This document shows positions 17,322-26,182 of a stretch of 64,000 bases of DNA, one piece after another. Within the stretch, counting starts at the first letter, position 1; every line of letters starts with the position of its first letter. Origin of the DNA: Streptomyces sp. CNH099 (GTDB taxonomy: Bacteria; Actinomycetota; Actinomycetes; Streptomycetales; Streptomycetaceae); contig AZWL01000009.1 of the NCBI GenBank assembly GCA_000514715.1, positions 62,186 through 126,185 on the forward strand. Direction: 5' to 3'. A program made the translations under genes and the position numbers. The notes below the pieces were generated by a model. That model made no database searches, was not told the origin of the DNA, and saw nothing but the letters and a program-made list of their open reading frames with translations.

Positions 17322-17470
17322 CGGTCACCTTTCCGCCTCAGCGATCCCCGCGGCCCCGGGCCGGCCGTCCGGCGTCGCAGGCCGTGCCCCCACCCTACGA
17401 CCTGGAGCGGGGTCTGGGGCGGGCAGATAGAGTGAGCGCCGCACGCGGTTCCGAGAGGGAGAGCGAACAC

Positions 17471-17752
17471 ATGATCACTGCGATCGTTCTGATCAACACC
17501 GACGTGGACCGCATTCCCGAGATCGCGGAGTCGATCGCCGCGATCGACGGGGTCAGCGAGGTGTACTCGGTCACCGGGGCGCACAACCTGATCGCCCTCG
17601 TCCGGGTGGCGCGCCACGACGATCTGGCCGACGTGATCCCCGGACGGATCAGCAAGGTCCCGGGCGTGGCGGCGACGGAGACGCACATCTCCTTCCGTAC
17701 GTACTCGCAGCACGACCTCGAAGCCGCGTTCGCGATCGGCCTGGAGGAGTAG
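17471..17752 (+). CDS. Stand-alone Lrp/AsnC ligand-binding (RAM) domain protein
   Basis: A 93-aa protein consisting only of the effector-binding half of an Lrp/AsnC regulator (ITAIVLINTDVDRIPEIAE, VYSVTGAHNLIALVRV, THISFRTYS). It has no helix-turn-helix, so it probably assembles into rings or binds amino acids or a partner protein without binding DNA. GGGAGAG lies a few bases before the ATG, and TAGAGT at 17428-17433 is a possible -10 box. Such proteins are conserved singletons in Streptomyces next to the NYN gene. Its precise role is unknown. Confidence 0.85.
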   Translation: MITAIVLINTDVDRIPEIAESIAAIDGVSEVYSVTGAHNLIALVRVARHDDLADVIPGRISKVPGVAATETHISFRTYSQHDLEAAFAIGLEE

Positions 17753-17777
17753 CGCGGAGCGCGCCCGGGGCCGCAGA

Positions 17778-17802
17778 TGAAGAATCCCTCATCCGGTCTT
17801 CA
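17778..17802. promoter_or_regulatory. Inverted repeat upstream of the small protein/sensor kinase operon
   Basis: TGAAGA (17778-17783) and TCTTCA (17797-17802) are perfect inverted copies 13 bp apart, just upstream of the ATG at 17839. A dyad here fits autoregulation by the OmpR-type regulator of the downstream operon. Inference from position only. Confidence 0.35.
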
Positions 17803-17838
17803 CGCTGCGCCGCCCTCGCCGGCCGCAGGCTCGGACGC

Positions 17839-18186
<348 letters not shown>

Positions 18187-18189
18187 CGC

Positions 18190-19605
18190 ATGATCTCCGC
18201 GCGCGCCCGCATCCTGCTGTGGCTGCTGGTGGTGATGACCGCGGCGCTCGCCGCCGTCGCCGGCACCACGCGGTCCATCCTGCTGCGCGACCTGGACCAC
18301 CGGGTGGACCGGCTGCTGGCGCAGGAGACGCGGGAGTTCGCGAACCTCTACGAGGAGGGCGTCGACCCCGAGACCGGCCGCCCCTTCACCAGCCCGCGCA
18401 GACTGCTGCGGGTCTTCCTGCAGCGGCAGTACGCGGACCCGGACGAGGAGCTGCTCGGCCTGGTGGGCCGGTCCGGCCGGGGTCCGGCGCAGCTCGTACA
18501 GCCCCGGGACCTGACCGTTGCCCGGCCGCTGGAGGCCGACTCCGCGGGCCGCCGGGAGATCTTCGCGTCCGAGGAGCGCACGGGCACCCTCGACCGGCCC
18601 TCGGGCGGGCTGCGCTGGGCCAAGGTCGGCATCGGCGCGCCGGGCGAGCCGGACGCGGCGGCGTTCGTCGTCGCCATCCACACCGAGCGCGAACGCGAGC
18701 GGGTCGCCGACGTGTTCGTCATCATGCTCGCCATCTCGGCGGTGGCGCTGGTGCTGGTCTGCGCCATCGGCTGGGCGGTGGCGGGCCGCATCCTGGCGCC
18801 CGTACGACTGGTCGGCGAGACCGCCGCGCAGTTGACCGAGCAGGACCTCACCCGGCGGATACCGGTGCGCGGGCGCGCCGACCGGGACGAGACGGCGGCG
18901 CTGGCCGCCACGTTCAACGCCATGCTGGACCGGCTGGAGCGGGCGTTCGCCGCGCAGCGGGAGTTCGTCGACGACGCCGGGCACGAGCTGCGCACGCCGA
19001 TCACCATCGTGCGCGGGCACCTGGAGCTGATGGGGGCGGACCCGGCGGAGCGCGAGGAGACGCTGCGGCTGGTCACCGACGAGCTGGACCGGATGACCCG
19101 GATCGTGGAGGACCTGCTGCTGCTCGCCAAGGCCGAGCGGCCGGACTTCGTGGCGCCGGAGCCGGTGCAGCTGGCGGAGCTGACCGCGGACGTGTTCGTC
19201 AAGGCCCGGACGCTGGGCGAACGGGACTGGGAGCTGAGCGAGGTCGGCGACGGCGAGGTGCGCCTCGATCCGCAGCGCGTCACGCAGGCGATGGTGCAGC
19301 TCGCCCAGAACGCGGTCCAGCACACCGCGCCCGGCGGGCGCATCCGCATCGGCTCCCGGGTCGCCGGCGGACACGTCGAGCTGTACGTCGCCGACGGCGG
19401 CCCCGGCGTCCCGGAGCAGGACGCCGACCTCATCTTCGAACGCTTCCGCCGCGGCACCGCGCGCCGCGGCTCCCGCGGCGGCGGCGCGGGCCTGGGCCTG
19501 GCCATCGTCAAGGCCATCGCCGAGGGCCACCGCGGCCGCGTCGGACTCGGCCCCACCGAAGGCGGCGGGGCCACCTTTACGCTGATCCTTCAGGGGGGTC
19601 TGTGA
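18190..19605 (+). CDS. Two-component sensor histidine kinase (HisKA/OmpR-partner type)
   Basis: A 471-aa membrane kinase: TM1 at about 8-28, an extracytoplasmic sensor region (about 30-170), TM2 at about 172-198, HAMP (about 197-250), HisKA with the H-box FVDDAGHELRTPITIVRG (His265), and HATPase_c with the N box AQNAVQHTAPGG, G1 VADGGPGVP, F box and G2 GAGLGLAIVKAIAEG. The conserved catalytic pieces are all present. The TGA stop overlaps the ATG of the response regulator by one base. The downstream SLC13 permease and glycerate kinase may be regulated targets (inference). Confidence 0.93.
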   Translation: MISARARILLWLLVVMTAALAAVAGTTRSILLRDLDHRVDRLLAQETREFANLYEEGVDPETGRPFTSPRRLLRVFLQRQYADPDEELLGLVGRSGRGPAQLVQPRDLTVARPLEADSAGRREIFASEERTGTLDRPSGGLRWAKVGIGAPGEPDAAAFVVAIHTERERERVADVFVIMLAISAVALVLVCAIGWAVAGRILAPVRLVGETAAQLTEQDLTRRIPVRGRADRDETAALAATFNAMLDRLERAFAAQREFVDDAGHELRTPITIVRGHLELMGADPAEREETLRLVTDELDRMTRIVEDLLLLAKAERPDFVAPEPVQLAELTADVFVKARTLGERDWELSEVGDGEVRLDPQRVTQAMVQLAQNAVQHTAPGGRIRIGSRVAGGHVELYVADGGPGVPEQDADLIFERFRRGTARRGSRGGGAGLGLAIVKAIAEGHRGRVGLGPTEGGGATFTLILQGGL

Positions 19606-20297
19606 TGAACCGGATTCTCATCGCCGAGGACGAGGAGCGCATCGCCTCCTTCGTGGAGAAGGGGCTGCGCGCCAACGGCTTCACCACCACCGTCGCCGCC
19701 GACGGCGACACCGCGTACGAGTTCGCCCTCACCGGCGGCTTCGACCTGGTCGTCCTCGACATCGGGCTGCCGGTCCTGGACGGCTTCACCGTGCTGCGCC
19801 AGCTGCGCGAGGCGCGGTCGACGGTGCCGGTCATCGTGCTCACCGCGCGGGCGTCGGTCACCGACACCGTCGCGGGCCTCGAAGGCGGCGCCGACGACTA
19901 CATGACCAAGCCGTTCCGCTTCGAGGAGCTGCTCGCCCGGGTGCGGCTGCGGCTGCGTACCGCCGCGCGGGCGCCGGAGGTGACGGTGCTGCGCAGCGGC
20001 GACCTGTCGCTCGACCTGCGGACCCGCAGGGCCCGGGCCGGCGGGCGCACCGTGGACCTGACGGCCCGGGAGTTCGTGCTGCTCGAACTCTTCCTGCGCC
20101 ACCCCGGGCAGGTGCTCTCGCGCGAGCAGATCCTCTCCCACGTGTGGGGCTACGACTTCGACCCGGGCTCCAACATCGTGGACGTGTACGTACGGGCGCT
20201 GCGCAAGAAGGTGGGCGCCGAGCGGGTGGAGACCGTACGCGGCATGGGCTACCGGCTGCCCGCCCGCCGGCCCGATGAACGGAAGCCGTCGCACTGA
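19605..20297 (+). CDS. OmpR/PhoB-family response regulator
   Basis: A 230-aa regulator: receiver domain 1-115 with the acidic pair AEDEE (8-12), phospho-acceptor D52 in VVLDIGLP, T80 in VLTAR and K102 in MTKPF, then a winged-helix DNA-binding domain (about 130-222) ending in YVRALRKKVG and GMGYRLPA. The start ATG at 19605 overlaps the kinase stop by one base, so the pair is translationally coupled. A palindrome (GGGTGACACCC) lies ten bases after its stop, in front of the next gene. Confidence 0.95.
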   Translation: MNRILIAEDEERIASFVEKGLRANGFTTTVAADGDTAYEFALTGGFDLVVLDIGLPVLDGFTVLRQLREARSTVPVIVLTARASVTDTVAGLEGGADDYMTKPFRFEELLARVRLRLRTAARAPEVTVLRSGDLSLDLRTRRARAGGRTVDLTAREFVLLELFLRHPGQVLSREQILSHVWGYDFDPGSNIVDVYVRALRKKVGAERVETVRGMGYRLPARRPDERKPSH

Positions 20298-20306
20298 CAC
20301 TCTTTC

Positions 20307-20317
20307 GGGTGACACCC
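20307..20317. promoter_or_regulatory. Palindrome GGGTGACACCC with a -10-like element upstream of the SLC13 gene
   Basis: A perfect 5-1-5 palindrome is followed 22 bp later by TAATCT (20339-20344), a good -10 box, and by the GTG start at 20387. The palindrome sits where an activator binding site of the preceding OmpR-type regulator could be. No -35 hexamer is obvious, which suits an activated promoter. By-eye inference. Confidence 0.35.
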
Positions 20318-20386
20318 GGGTAAAAGGTGAAATCTCCTTAATCTTCGGCTCATCACCCGCTCACCGCCGCCGCCGAGGCTCAGGAC

Positions 20387-21811
20387 GTGACCCTCTCCCT
20401 GCGCCAGGCCGCGGCGTTGTGCGCGGCCCTCAGCGTCTGCGCCCTGCTGGCCGTCCCGGGCAACGCCCCGGGGCTGAGCACCGACGGGCGCCTGACCCTC
20501 GCCGTGTTCGCCCTGGCGACCTGCGCCTGGATCGGCACGCCGATCGACGACACGTTCATCGCGCTGGGCGCGGGGCTCGCGCTCGTCGTCACCGGGGTGC
20601 TGGACAGCGAGACGCTGTTCGGCACCCTCGGCGACGCGACGGTGTGGCTGCTCATCTGCGCGTTCGTGCTCGCCGCCGCGGTGGCGGGCACGGGCCTCGC
20701 GGGCCGGGCGGCGGCGTTCCTGGTCACCGGGGCGCGCTCCGTACGGCAGCTGGTGCACCTGACGACGGCGGCGCTCGTCGTCACCGCCTTCGCCGTGCCG
20801 GCCACCTCGGGCCGGGCGGCGCTCGCGCTGCCGGTGTTCCTCGCCCTGGCCAGAGCGCTCGGCGAGCGGCGGCGGCTGGTGGTGATGCTGGCGCTGCTGT
20901 TCCCGACCGTCATCCTGCTGTCGGCGGTGGCGACGCTCATCGGCGCCGGGGCGCACCTGATCACGGTGTCGGTGCTGTGGGAGGCGACCGGGGAGCAGAT
21001 CGGCTTCACGCGGTGGCTGCTGCTCGGGCTGCCGCTGGCGATCGCCACCGCCCACCTCGCCGCCGAGGTGGTGCTGCTGACGACGACGCGGCGCGCGGAC
21101 CGCAAGGGCCCGGTGCACCTGACCGCGGAGCAGATACAGGAGCACTCCGAGCAGCCGGTCACCGGCCCGCTGTCGCCGGCGGAGGCGCGCTGCGCGCTGC
21201 TGCTCGGCACGGTGGTGGCGCTGTGGTGCAGCGAGCCGGTGCACCGGGTGCCGCCGGCGGTGGTGGCGCTGATCGGCGCGGTGGTCGCGGCGTCGCCGGC
21301 GATCGGGACCGTACGGCTGAAGGACGCGCTGCGCACGGTGCCGTGGTCGCTGCTGCTGTTCATGGCGGCGACGATGGCGATGGGCGTCGCGCTGTCGGAG
21401 TCGGCGGCCGCCGCGTGGCTGGTCTCCGGGCTCCCGGGCGGCTCCGCCGTGCCGGCGTGGGCGTTCCTGGCCGGGGTGGTCGCCGTGAGCACCGCCGCGC
21501 ACCTGGTGCTGCAGTCCCGCTCGGCGCGCTCCAGCGTGCTCGTCCCGCTGGTGATCGCCGCGGCGCTGGCCGCCGGCGTCAACCCCGTCGCCGCCGCCCT
21601 CGCCTCCACCGCCGCGGCCGGCTTCTGCCAGACGCTGCCCGCGTCCGCCAAGCCCGTCGCGCTCTTCTCCGACGTGCCGGGCGTGCCCACGTACACGCCG
21701 CGGGATCTGCTGCGTACGGCCGCGGTGCTGGCGCCGCTGACGGCGGCGCTGGTGCTGCTGTTCGCGCTCGCGGTGTGGCCGCTGCTCGGAGTGCCGGTCG
21801 CGGACCGCTGA
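20387..21811 (+). CDS. SLC13 (DASS-type) permease
   Basis: A 474-aa integral membrane protein with about eleven to twelve helices and repeated hairpin-like segments, such as AFVLAAAVAGTGLAGRAAAFL, VPATSGRAALALPVF and AAGFCQTLPASAKPVALF. These resemble the two inverted repeats of the divalent anion/sodium symporter family, which carries dicarboxylates, citrate or sulfate. The substrate is not predictable. It starts with GTG at 20387 and is followed by glycerate kinase, so C3/C4 acids are plausible. A 9-bp tandem repeat lies immediately after its stop. Confidence 0.8.
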   Translation: MTLSLRQAAALCAALSVCALLAVPGNAPGLSTDGRLTLAVFALATCAWIGTPIDDTFIALGAGLALVVTGVLDSETLFGTLGDATVWLLICAFVLAAAVAGTGLAGRAAAFLVTGARSVRQLVHLTTAALVVTAFAVPATSGRAALALPVFLALARALGERRRLVVMLALLFPTVILLSAVATLIGAGAHLITVSVLWEATGEQIGFTRWLLLGLPLAIATAHLAAEVVLLTTTRRADRKGPVHLTAEQIQEHSEQPVTGPLSPAEARCALLLGTVVALWCSEPVHRVPPAVVALIGAVVAASPAIGTVRLKDALRTVPWSLLLFMAATMAMGVALSESAAAAWLVSGLPGGSAVPAWAFLAGVVAVSTAAHLVLQSRSARSSVLVPLVIAAALAAGVNPVAAALASTAAAGFCQTLPASAKPVALFSDVPGVPTYTPRDLLRTAAVLAPLTAALVLLFALAVWPLLGVPVADR

Positions 21812-21823
21812 CCCGCTCCCCCC

Positions 21824-21910
21824 GCCGACCCCGCCGACCTCGCCGACCCCGCCGACCCCGCCGACCCCGCCGACCTCGCCGACCTCGCCGACCTCGCCGA
21901 CCTCGCCGAC
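21824..21910. repeat. Nine-bp tandem repeat array (GCCGACCYC)
   Basis: Between the stop of the SLC13 permease (21811) and glycerate kinase (21946), nine full copies and a partial tenth copy of GCCGACCYC run head to tail. The Y position alternates between C and T in runs. The array is the bulk of the intergenic region. Copy number could vary by slippage, changing spacing but not coding sequence. It contains no stop codon in one frame, so it could also be read through. Confidence 0.9.
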
Positions 21911-21945
21911 CGACCCTCGCAACCCTCCATCCCGGGAGCCCGCTC

Positions 21946-23133
21946 ATGCTCAACCGCGTCGTCGTCGCCCCCAGCGGCTTCAAGGAGTCCCTGTCCGCCG
22001 AGGCCGCCGCCGAGGCCATCGCCGAAGGCGTCGGCCGGGTGCTGCCCGACGCCGCCGTCGACCTGATCCCGCTCGTCGACGGCGGCGAGGGCACGGCGCA
22101 GGCGCTGGCCGCGGCCACCGGCGGGCGGCTCGTGCCGTACACCGCCACCGGGCCGGTCGGCGACCGGCTGGAGTCCCACTTCGCGCTGCTCGGCGACGGC
22201 ACCACCGCGGTGGTCGAGATGGCGGCCGTCGCCGGACTCGCCCTCGTGCCCCGCCCCCGCCGCGACCCGGGCGGCACCACGACGTACGGGGTCGGGGAGC
22301 TGATCCGCGCCGCGCTCGACCGCGGCGTGCGGCGCGTCGTCGTCGGCTGCGGCGACTCCGGCACCTCCGACGGCGGCGCCGGCGCCCTGACGGCCCTCGG
22401 CGCCCGGCTCCTCGACGCCGGCGGCCGCGACCTCGACCCCGGCGGCACCGCCCTCGCCCGGCTCGCCCGCGTCGACACCGCCGGACTCGACCCGCGGCTG
22501 GCGGCGACGGAGCTGCTGGTGGCCTGCAACCCGTACAACGTGCTGTGCGGCCCCCGCGGCGTCGCCCGCGTCTTCGGCCCGCAGAAGGGCGCGACCCCGC
22601 GGCAGGTAGAGGAGCTGGCCGGCGCCCTCGGCCGCTGGGCCGACGTCCTCACCCGCGACCTCCCGGCCCCCGGCACGGACCTCCGCCGCGGCCCCGGCAC
22701 CGGCGCCTCCGGCGGCCTCGGCGCCGGCCTCGCGGCGGTCGGCGCCCGGCTCCTCCCCCGCTTCGAGGTGCTCCTCGGCCACCTCGACCTCGACGCCCGG
22801 CTGGCCGCCGCCGACCTCGTCATCACCGCGGAGGGCGCCCTCGACCGCCAGACCCCGCGCGGCAAGGTCCCCGCGGAGGTGGCGCGGCGCGCCAAGCTCC
22901 ACGGCCGCCCGGTCCTGGCGCTGGCCGGCACCCTCGGCGAGGGCGCGCACGAGATCCACGGCACGGGCGTCGACGCCTACGGCACCATCATCCCCGGCCC
23001 GATGGCGCTGCCCGAAGCGCTGCTGCGGGCCCGGGAGTTCCTGGCGGACGCGGCCGAACGGTCGCTGCGCATGGTCCTGATCGGCAGCGCGCTCGCCGGG
23101 CGGCCGGCCGCCGGGAGCGGGAACGCGCGGTGA
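21946..23133 (+). CDS. glxK: Glycerate kinase
   Basis: A 395-aa glycerate kinase (GarK/GlxK family), phosphorylating D-glycerate with ATP, usually giving 2-phosphoglycerate. Signature regions: MLNRVVVAPSGFKESLSAEAA at the start, PLVDGGEGTAQAL near 45, GCGDSGTSDGGAGAL near 140, GPQKGATPRQVEEL near 210 and ITAEGALDRQTPRGKVP near 298. The ATG follows GGGAG. Streptomyces glycerate kinases link glyoxylate and serine/glycerate metabolism to glycolysis. The permease upstream may supply an organic acid. M. tuberculosis has the homologue Rv2205c nearby. The symbol is borrowed from the E. coli paralogue. Confidence 0.9.
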   Translation: MLNRVVVAPSGFKESLSAEAAAEAIAEGVGRVLPDAAVDLIPLVDGGEGTAQALAAATGGRLVPYTATGPVGDRLESHFALLGDGTTAVVEMAAVAGLALVPRPRRDPGGTTTYGVGELIRAALDRGVRRVVVGCGDSGTSDGGAGALTALGARLLDAGGRDLDPGGTALARLARVDTAGLDPRLAATELLVACNPYNVLCGPRGVARVFGPQKGATPRQVEELAGALGRWADVLTRDLPAPGTDLRRGPGTGASGGLGAGLAAVGARLLPRFEVLLGHLDLDARLAAADLVITAEGALDRQTPRGKVPAEVARRAKLHGRPVLALAGTLGEGAHEIHGTGVDAYGTIIPGPMALPEALLRAREFLADAAERSLRMVLIGSALAGRPAAGSGNAR

Positions 23134-23169
23134 GCCGGGCCGCCCGGCGGGCCGCCGCGCCTCCCCCGC

Positions 23170-24561
23170 TCAGGCCGCGGCCGGCGCCGCGCCGGCGGCG
23201 GGCACGCAGCGGCCGTCCACCGTGCGGTACGACCACCGTGCCCCGGCGCGCACCAGCGACCCCAGCGCCGCCAGGAACCGGTCCACGTGCTCGTCCGGCG
23301 TGCCCGCCCCGAAGCTGACCCGCACCGCGTTCAGCGGCCGCTCCCCGTCGCCCGTGGCGCCCCCGCACGCGGCGGACTCGGCGGACCCGCCGGCGTCGCC
23401 GAGCAGCGCCCGCACCAGCGGGTGCGCGCAGAACAGCCCGTCGCGCACCCCGATCCCGTGCTCCGCCGACAGCGCCGCCGCCAGGTGCGGGCTGCTCCAG
23501 CCGTCGACCACGAACGAGACGACCCCCACCCGCGCCGCGTCCGCGCCGAACAGCGACAGCACCCGCACCCCCGGCAGCTCCGCAAGACCCGCGAGCACCC
23601 GCGCCACGAGCGTCTGCTCCCGCGCCACCAGCGCGTCGAAGCCGGCCTCCGTCAGCGCCCGGCACGCCGAGGCGATCGCGTACGCGCCGATCACGTTCGG
23701 CGAACCCGCCTCGTGCCGCGCCGCGGTCGTCTGCCACTCGACGTCCACGCCCCCGCCGGCCGCGCGCAGGACCCGCCGGCTCGCGCCCCCGCCCGCGAGG
23801 TACGGCGGCGCGGCCCGGAGCCAGTCCGCCCGGCCGGCGAGGACGCCGGCGCCGAACGGCGCGTACAGCTTGTGCCCGGAGAAGGCCACCCAGTCCACGC
23901 CGAGGTCCGCCATGTCCACCGGGTGGTGCGGCGCGAGCTGCGCGGCGTCCAGGACCAGCCGCGCCCCGTGCCGGTGCGCCGCGGCGGTCAGCTCCCGTAC
24001 GGGCCACAGCTCGCCGGTGACGTTCGAGGCGCCGGTGACGCACACCAGCGCCGGCCCGTCGCCGACCCGCGCGGCGAGCGCGGAGTCGAGCGCCGCCACG
24101 GCCTGCCCGGGGCTGCCGGGGGCGGGGAGCACGGTGACCCGGCCGGCCGCGGACCCGCCGTGCTGCCAGGGCAGCAGGGCGGCGTGGTGCTCGGTCTCGA
24201 AGACGTAGACCTCGGTGCCCGGCGGCAGCGCCGCCGCCAGCAGGTTCAGCGAGTCGGTGGTGGAGCGGGTGAAGACGACCTGGTCGTCGGGGCGGCAGCC
24301 GAGGAACCCGGCGACCGTCGCGCGGCTGGACTCGAACAGCTCGGTGGACAGCTGCGAGAGGTAGCCGGCGCCGCGGTGCACGCTGCCGTAGTACGGCGCG
24401 TAGGCGGCGACGTCGTCCCACACGCGCTGCAGCGCCGGGGCGCTGGCGGCGTAGTCGAGGGCGGCGTACTCGGCGTCGCCGCCGGTGACGAGCGGGGCGC
24501 GGACGTCGCGGCCGAGGACGGGCAGACAGCCGGGGGCGGGGGCGGACGTGGACGCGGACAT
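23170..24561 (-). CDS. SufS-like (group II) cysteine desulfurase under SAM-IV control
   Basis: A 463-aa PLP enzyme of aminotransferase class V. The PLP lysine is in VAFSGHKLYAPFG, and VLDAAQLAPHHPVD contains the conserved Asp and Gln. The candidate sulfur-carrying Cys is in GLFCAHPLVRALL, aligned with the HHCAQP motif of SufS-type desulfurases. It therefore looks like a group II desulfurase or a cysteine/selenocysteine-lyase-like enzyme. The ATG at 24561 has GGGAG six bases upstream. The gene is preceded on the same strand by a SAM-IV riboswitch, so expression should respond to S-adenosylmethionine. No other suf genes are adjacent. Confidence 0.85.
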   Translation of the reverse strand: MSASTSAPAPGCLPVLGRDVRAPLVTGGDAEYAALDYAASAPALQRVWDDVAAYAPYYGSVHRGAGYLSQLSTELFESSRATVAGFLGCRPDDQVVFTRSTTDSLNLLAAALPPGTEVYVFETEHHAALLPWQHGGSAAGRVTVLPAPGSPGQAVAALDSALAARVGDGPALVCVTGASNVTGELWPVRELTAAAHRHGARLVLDAAQLAPHHPVDMADLGVDWVAFSGHKLYAPFGAGVLAGRADWLRAAPPYLAGGGASRRVLRAAGGGVDVEWQTTAARHEAGSPNVIGAYAIASACRALTEAGFDALVAREQTLVARVLAGLAELPGVRVLSLFGADAARVGVVSFVVDGWSSPHLAAALSAEHGIGVRDGLFCAHPLVRALLGDAGGSAESAACGGATGDGERPLNAVRVSFGAGTPDEHVDRFLAALGSLVRAGARWSYRTVDGRCVPAAGAAPAAA

Positions 24562-24677
24562 GCGGAACTCCCGTGAGCAGACGTGACGATGCGGGGTGGC
24601 GGGCCGGTACGGCCCGGCAGAGGACGCGCGCCGCCCGGACGGCGGGGGCGCGCACAACGGCGGCGGGGCGGAGGCCC

Positions 24678-24698
24678 CTAGCGCATTCGCTTGCTCAC
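24678..24698 (-). CDS. Six-codon ORF between the SAM-IV aptamer and the desulfurase gene
   Basis: A GTG, five codons and TAG encode the peptide VSKRMR, with GGGAG nine bases upstream of the GTG. It sits between the riboswitch (24742-24859) and the desulfurase start (24561). Such a short ORF could be a leader peptide whose translation affects the downstream mRNA, or could be a chance ORF. Its ribosome site and its position after the aptamer are the reason to record it. A GGGGC/GCCCC hairpin follows the stop. Confidence 0.3.
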   Translation of the reverse strand: MSKRMR

Positions 24699-24721
24699 GG
24701 CGGTACTCCCTCGGCCGACCA

Positions 24722-24746
24722 GGACCCCTGGGTTCGCGAGGGGTCC
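24722..24746 (-). terminator. Hairpin overlapping the 3' end of the SAM-IV aptamer
   Basis: On the minus strand GGACCCCT (24746-24739) pairs with AGGGGTCC (24729-24722) around a nine-base loop. Its 5' arm overlaps the last bases of the aptamer, so ligand binding and this stem could be mutually exclusive, as in an expression-platform switch. There is no U-run, so it could act by sequestration instead of intrinsic termination. Confidence 0.45.
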
Positions 24747-24859
24747 GCGCTTGCCGCAGACCTCGCTGCCTGCGGCCCGGTCATCACCCGGGGCACCCCG
24801 CCACGGACGGAGGGTTGCCGGACAGCGGGCCGGGGCCTTGATCGCTGTCGCTCGTGACC
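24742..24859 (-). ncRNA. SAM-IV riboswitch
   Basis: Reading the minus strand, the conserved blocks of the actinobacterial SAM-IV aptamer occur in order: GGTCACGAG...GTGATGACC forms the closing stem, GACAGC...GCTGTC forms the next stem, then CCGGCAACCCTCC, GGCGGGGTGCCCCGGGTGA, a CCGCAG...CTGCGG hairpin and the terminal CAAGCGCGG. These match the Rfam SAM-IV consensus as I remember it. SAM-IV RNAs bind S-adenosylmethionine and control sulfur genes in Actinomycetales. The downstream gene is a cysteine desulfurase-like enzyme. A possible promoter (TTGCGC, 17-bp spacer, CATACT) lies immediately upstream on the minus strand. Confidence 0.88.
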
Positions 24860-24986
24860 TGGTCAGGAGTATGCGCACCGGAGAGCCGCGGCGCAACCCG
24901 GTTGCCCGGACTGTCCGCAACTCTCCGGAAACGACGGGAAAGAGCCCCGAGGGCGGAAGCCGCCGGGGCGGGAGCCGCCGCCGGCC
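24860..24986 (-). promoter_or_regulatory. Promoter region of the SAM-IV leader
   Basis: The 127 bp between the trpD stop (24987) and the aptamer carry, on the minus strand, a -35-like TTGCGC and -10-like CATACT with a 17-bp spacer just upstream of the aptamer. The same stretch also has a G/C-rich segment after trpD (GGCGGCTCCCGCC and GGCGGCTTCCGCC) that can fold and may end trpD transcription. I see no gene in it. Confidence 0.4.
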
Positions 24987-26054
24987 TCAGCCGTTGCTGG
25001 CCGCCACCCAGCGCTCCAGCACCCGCTGCGCCGCCCCCGAGTCGATCGACTCCGCCGCCCGCACGATGCCCGCCGCGATCCGGTCCGGCAGCGGGCCGTC
25101 CGCGTCGGCGTCCAGGGCGGTGAGGGCCGCCGCCGCGTTGAGCAGGACCGCGTCGCGCACCGGGCCGGTCTCGCCGGCGAGCAGCCGGCGGGCGACGTCC
25201 GCGTTGTACGAGGCGTCGGCGCCCCGCAGCGCCGCCACCGGCACCAGGTCGATGCCGACGTCCCGCGGGTCGAAGGTCTCCTGCCGCACCGCACCGCCGC
25301 GCACGAGCCACACCTGGGAGGTGGCTGTCGTGGTCAGCTCGTCCAGCCCGTCGTCGCCGCGGAAGACGAGCGCGGACGCGCCGCGCTCGGCCAGCACCCC
25401 GGCCATGATCGGCGCCATCCGGGCGTCCGCGACGCCGGTGGCCTGCGCCCCGACCCGGGCCGGGTTGGCGAGCGGGCCGAGGAAGTTGAACGGGGTGGCC
25501 ACGCCCAGCTCCTTGCGCGTCTGCGCGACGTGCCGCAGCGCGGGGTGGAACTTCACCGCGAAGCAGAACGTGATGCCCGCCTCCCCGGCGACCTCGGCGA
25601 CCCGCTGCGGCGTGAGGTCGAGGTTGACCCCCAGCTTCTCCAGCACGTCGGAGGCGCCGGAGGCGGAGGACGCCGCCCGGTTGCCGTGCTTGACGACCTT
25701 CGCGCCGGTCCCGGCGACGACGATCGCGGACATGGTGGAGATGTTGACGGTACGGGCCCGGTCGCCGCCGGTGCCGACGACGTCCACGGTCGGGCCGGGG
25801 ACGTCGATGGTGTGGGCGTGCTCGTACATCGTGCGCACCAGGCCGGACAGCTCCGCGACCGTCTCGCCCTTGGCCCGCAGCGCGACCGCGAACCCGGCGA
25901 TCTGCGCGTTGGTGGCCTCGCCCGACATGATCTGGTCCATGGCCCAGGCGGTGTCCTCGGTGCTCAGGTCCCGCCCGGCGATCAGCGCGCTGATGACGTC
26001 CGGCCAGGAACGCGCGGCCGAGCTGTCGCCTCCTGCTGCCGTCTGCACGCTCAT
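24987..26054 (-). CDS. trpD: Anthranilate phosphoribosyltransferase
   Basis: TrpD, second step of tryptophan synthesis, transferring phosphoribose from PRPP to anthranilate. The 355-aa protein has the PRPP-binding loop [16 protein letters not shown] (93-107), KHGNRAASS (122-130), [11 protein letters not shown] and a C-terminal [14 protein letters not shown]. Length and motifs fit normal activity. It is a single gene here, not in a trp cluster, the same arrangement as M. tuberculosis Rv2192c next to the cytochrome genes. A strong hairpin separates it from qcrB, so it is transcribed on its own. Confidence 0.95.
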   Translation of the reverse strand: MSVQTAAGGDSSAARSWPDVISALIAGRDLSTEDTAWAMDQIMSGEATNAQIAGFAVALRAKGETVAELSGLVRTMYEHAHTIDVPGPTVDVVGTGGDRARTVNISTMSAIVVAGTGAKVVKHGNRAASSASGASDVLEKLGVNLDLTPQRVAEVAGEAGITFCFAVKFHPALRHVAQTRKELGVATPFNFLGPLANPARVGAQATGVADARMAPIMAGVLAERGASALVFRGDDGLDELTTTATSQVWLVRGGAVRQETFDPRDVGIDLVPVAALRGADASYNADVARRLLAGETGPVRDAVLLNAAAALTALDADADGPLPDRIAAGIVRAAESIDSGAAQRVLERWVAASNG

Positions 26055-26120
26055 GGCACACCATCCCGTGGGTCGTCTCAGCTGTCGGGCGTCAGCCTAT
26101 CGGGGGCAGGGTACGCCGAA

Positions 26121-26151
26121 GGGCCCCCGTCCGACTGCTGGACGGGGGCCC
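26121..26151 (-). terminator. Strong hairpin ending the ctaE-qcrCAB transcript
   Basis: A perfect 12-bp stem (GGGCCCCCGTCC with GGACGGGGGCCC) around a seven-base loop lies 32 bp after the qcrB stop and upstream of the trpD start. Its position on the minus strand fits termination of the respiratory operon. No T-run follows. Confidence 0.75.
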
Positions 26152-26182
26152 TCACCGACGATCCGCCGGGCGGCGGACGGGC

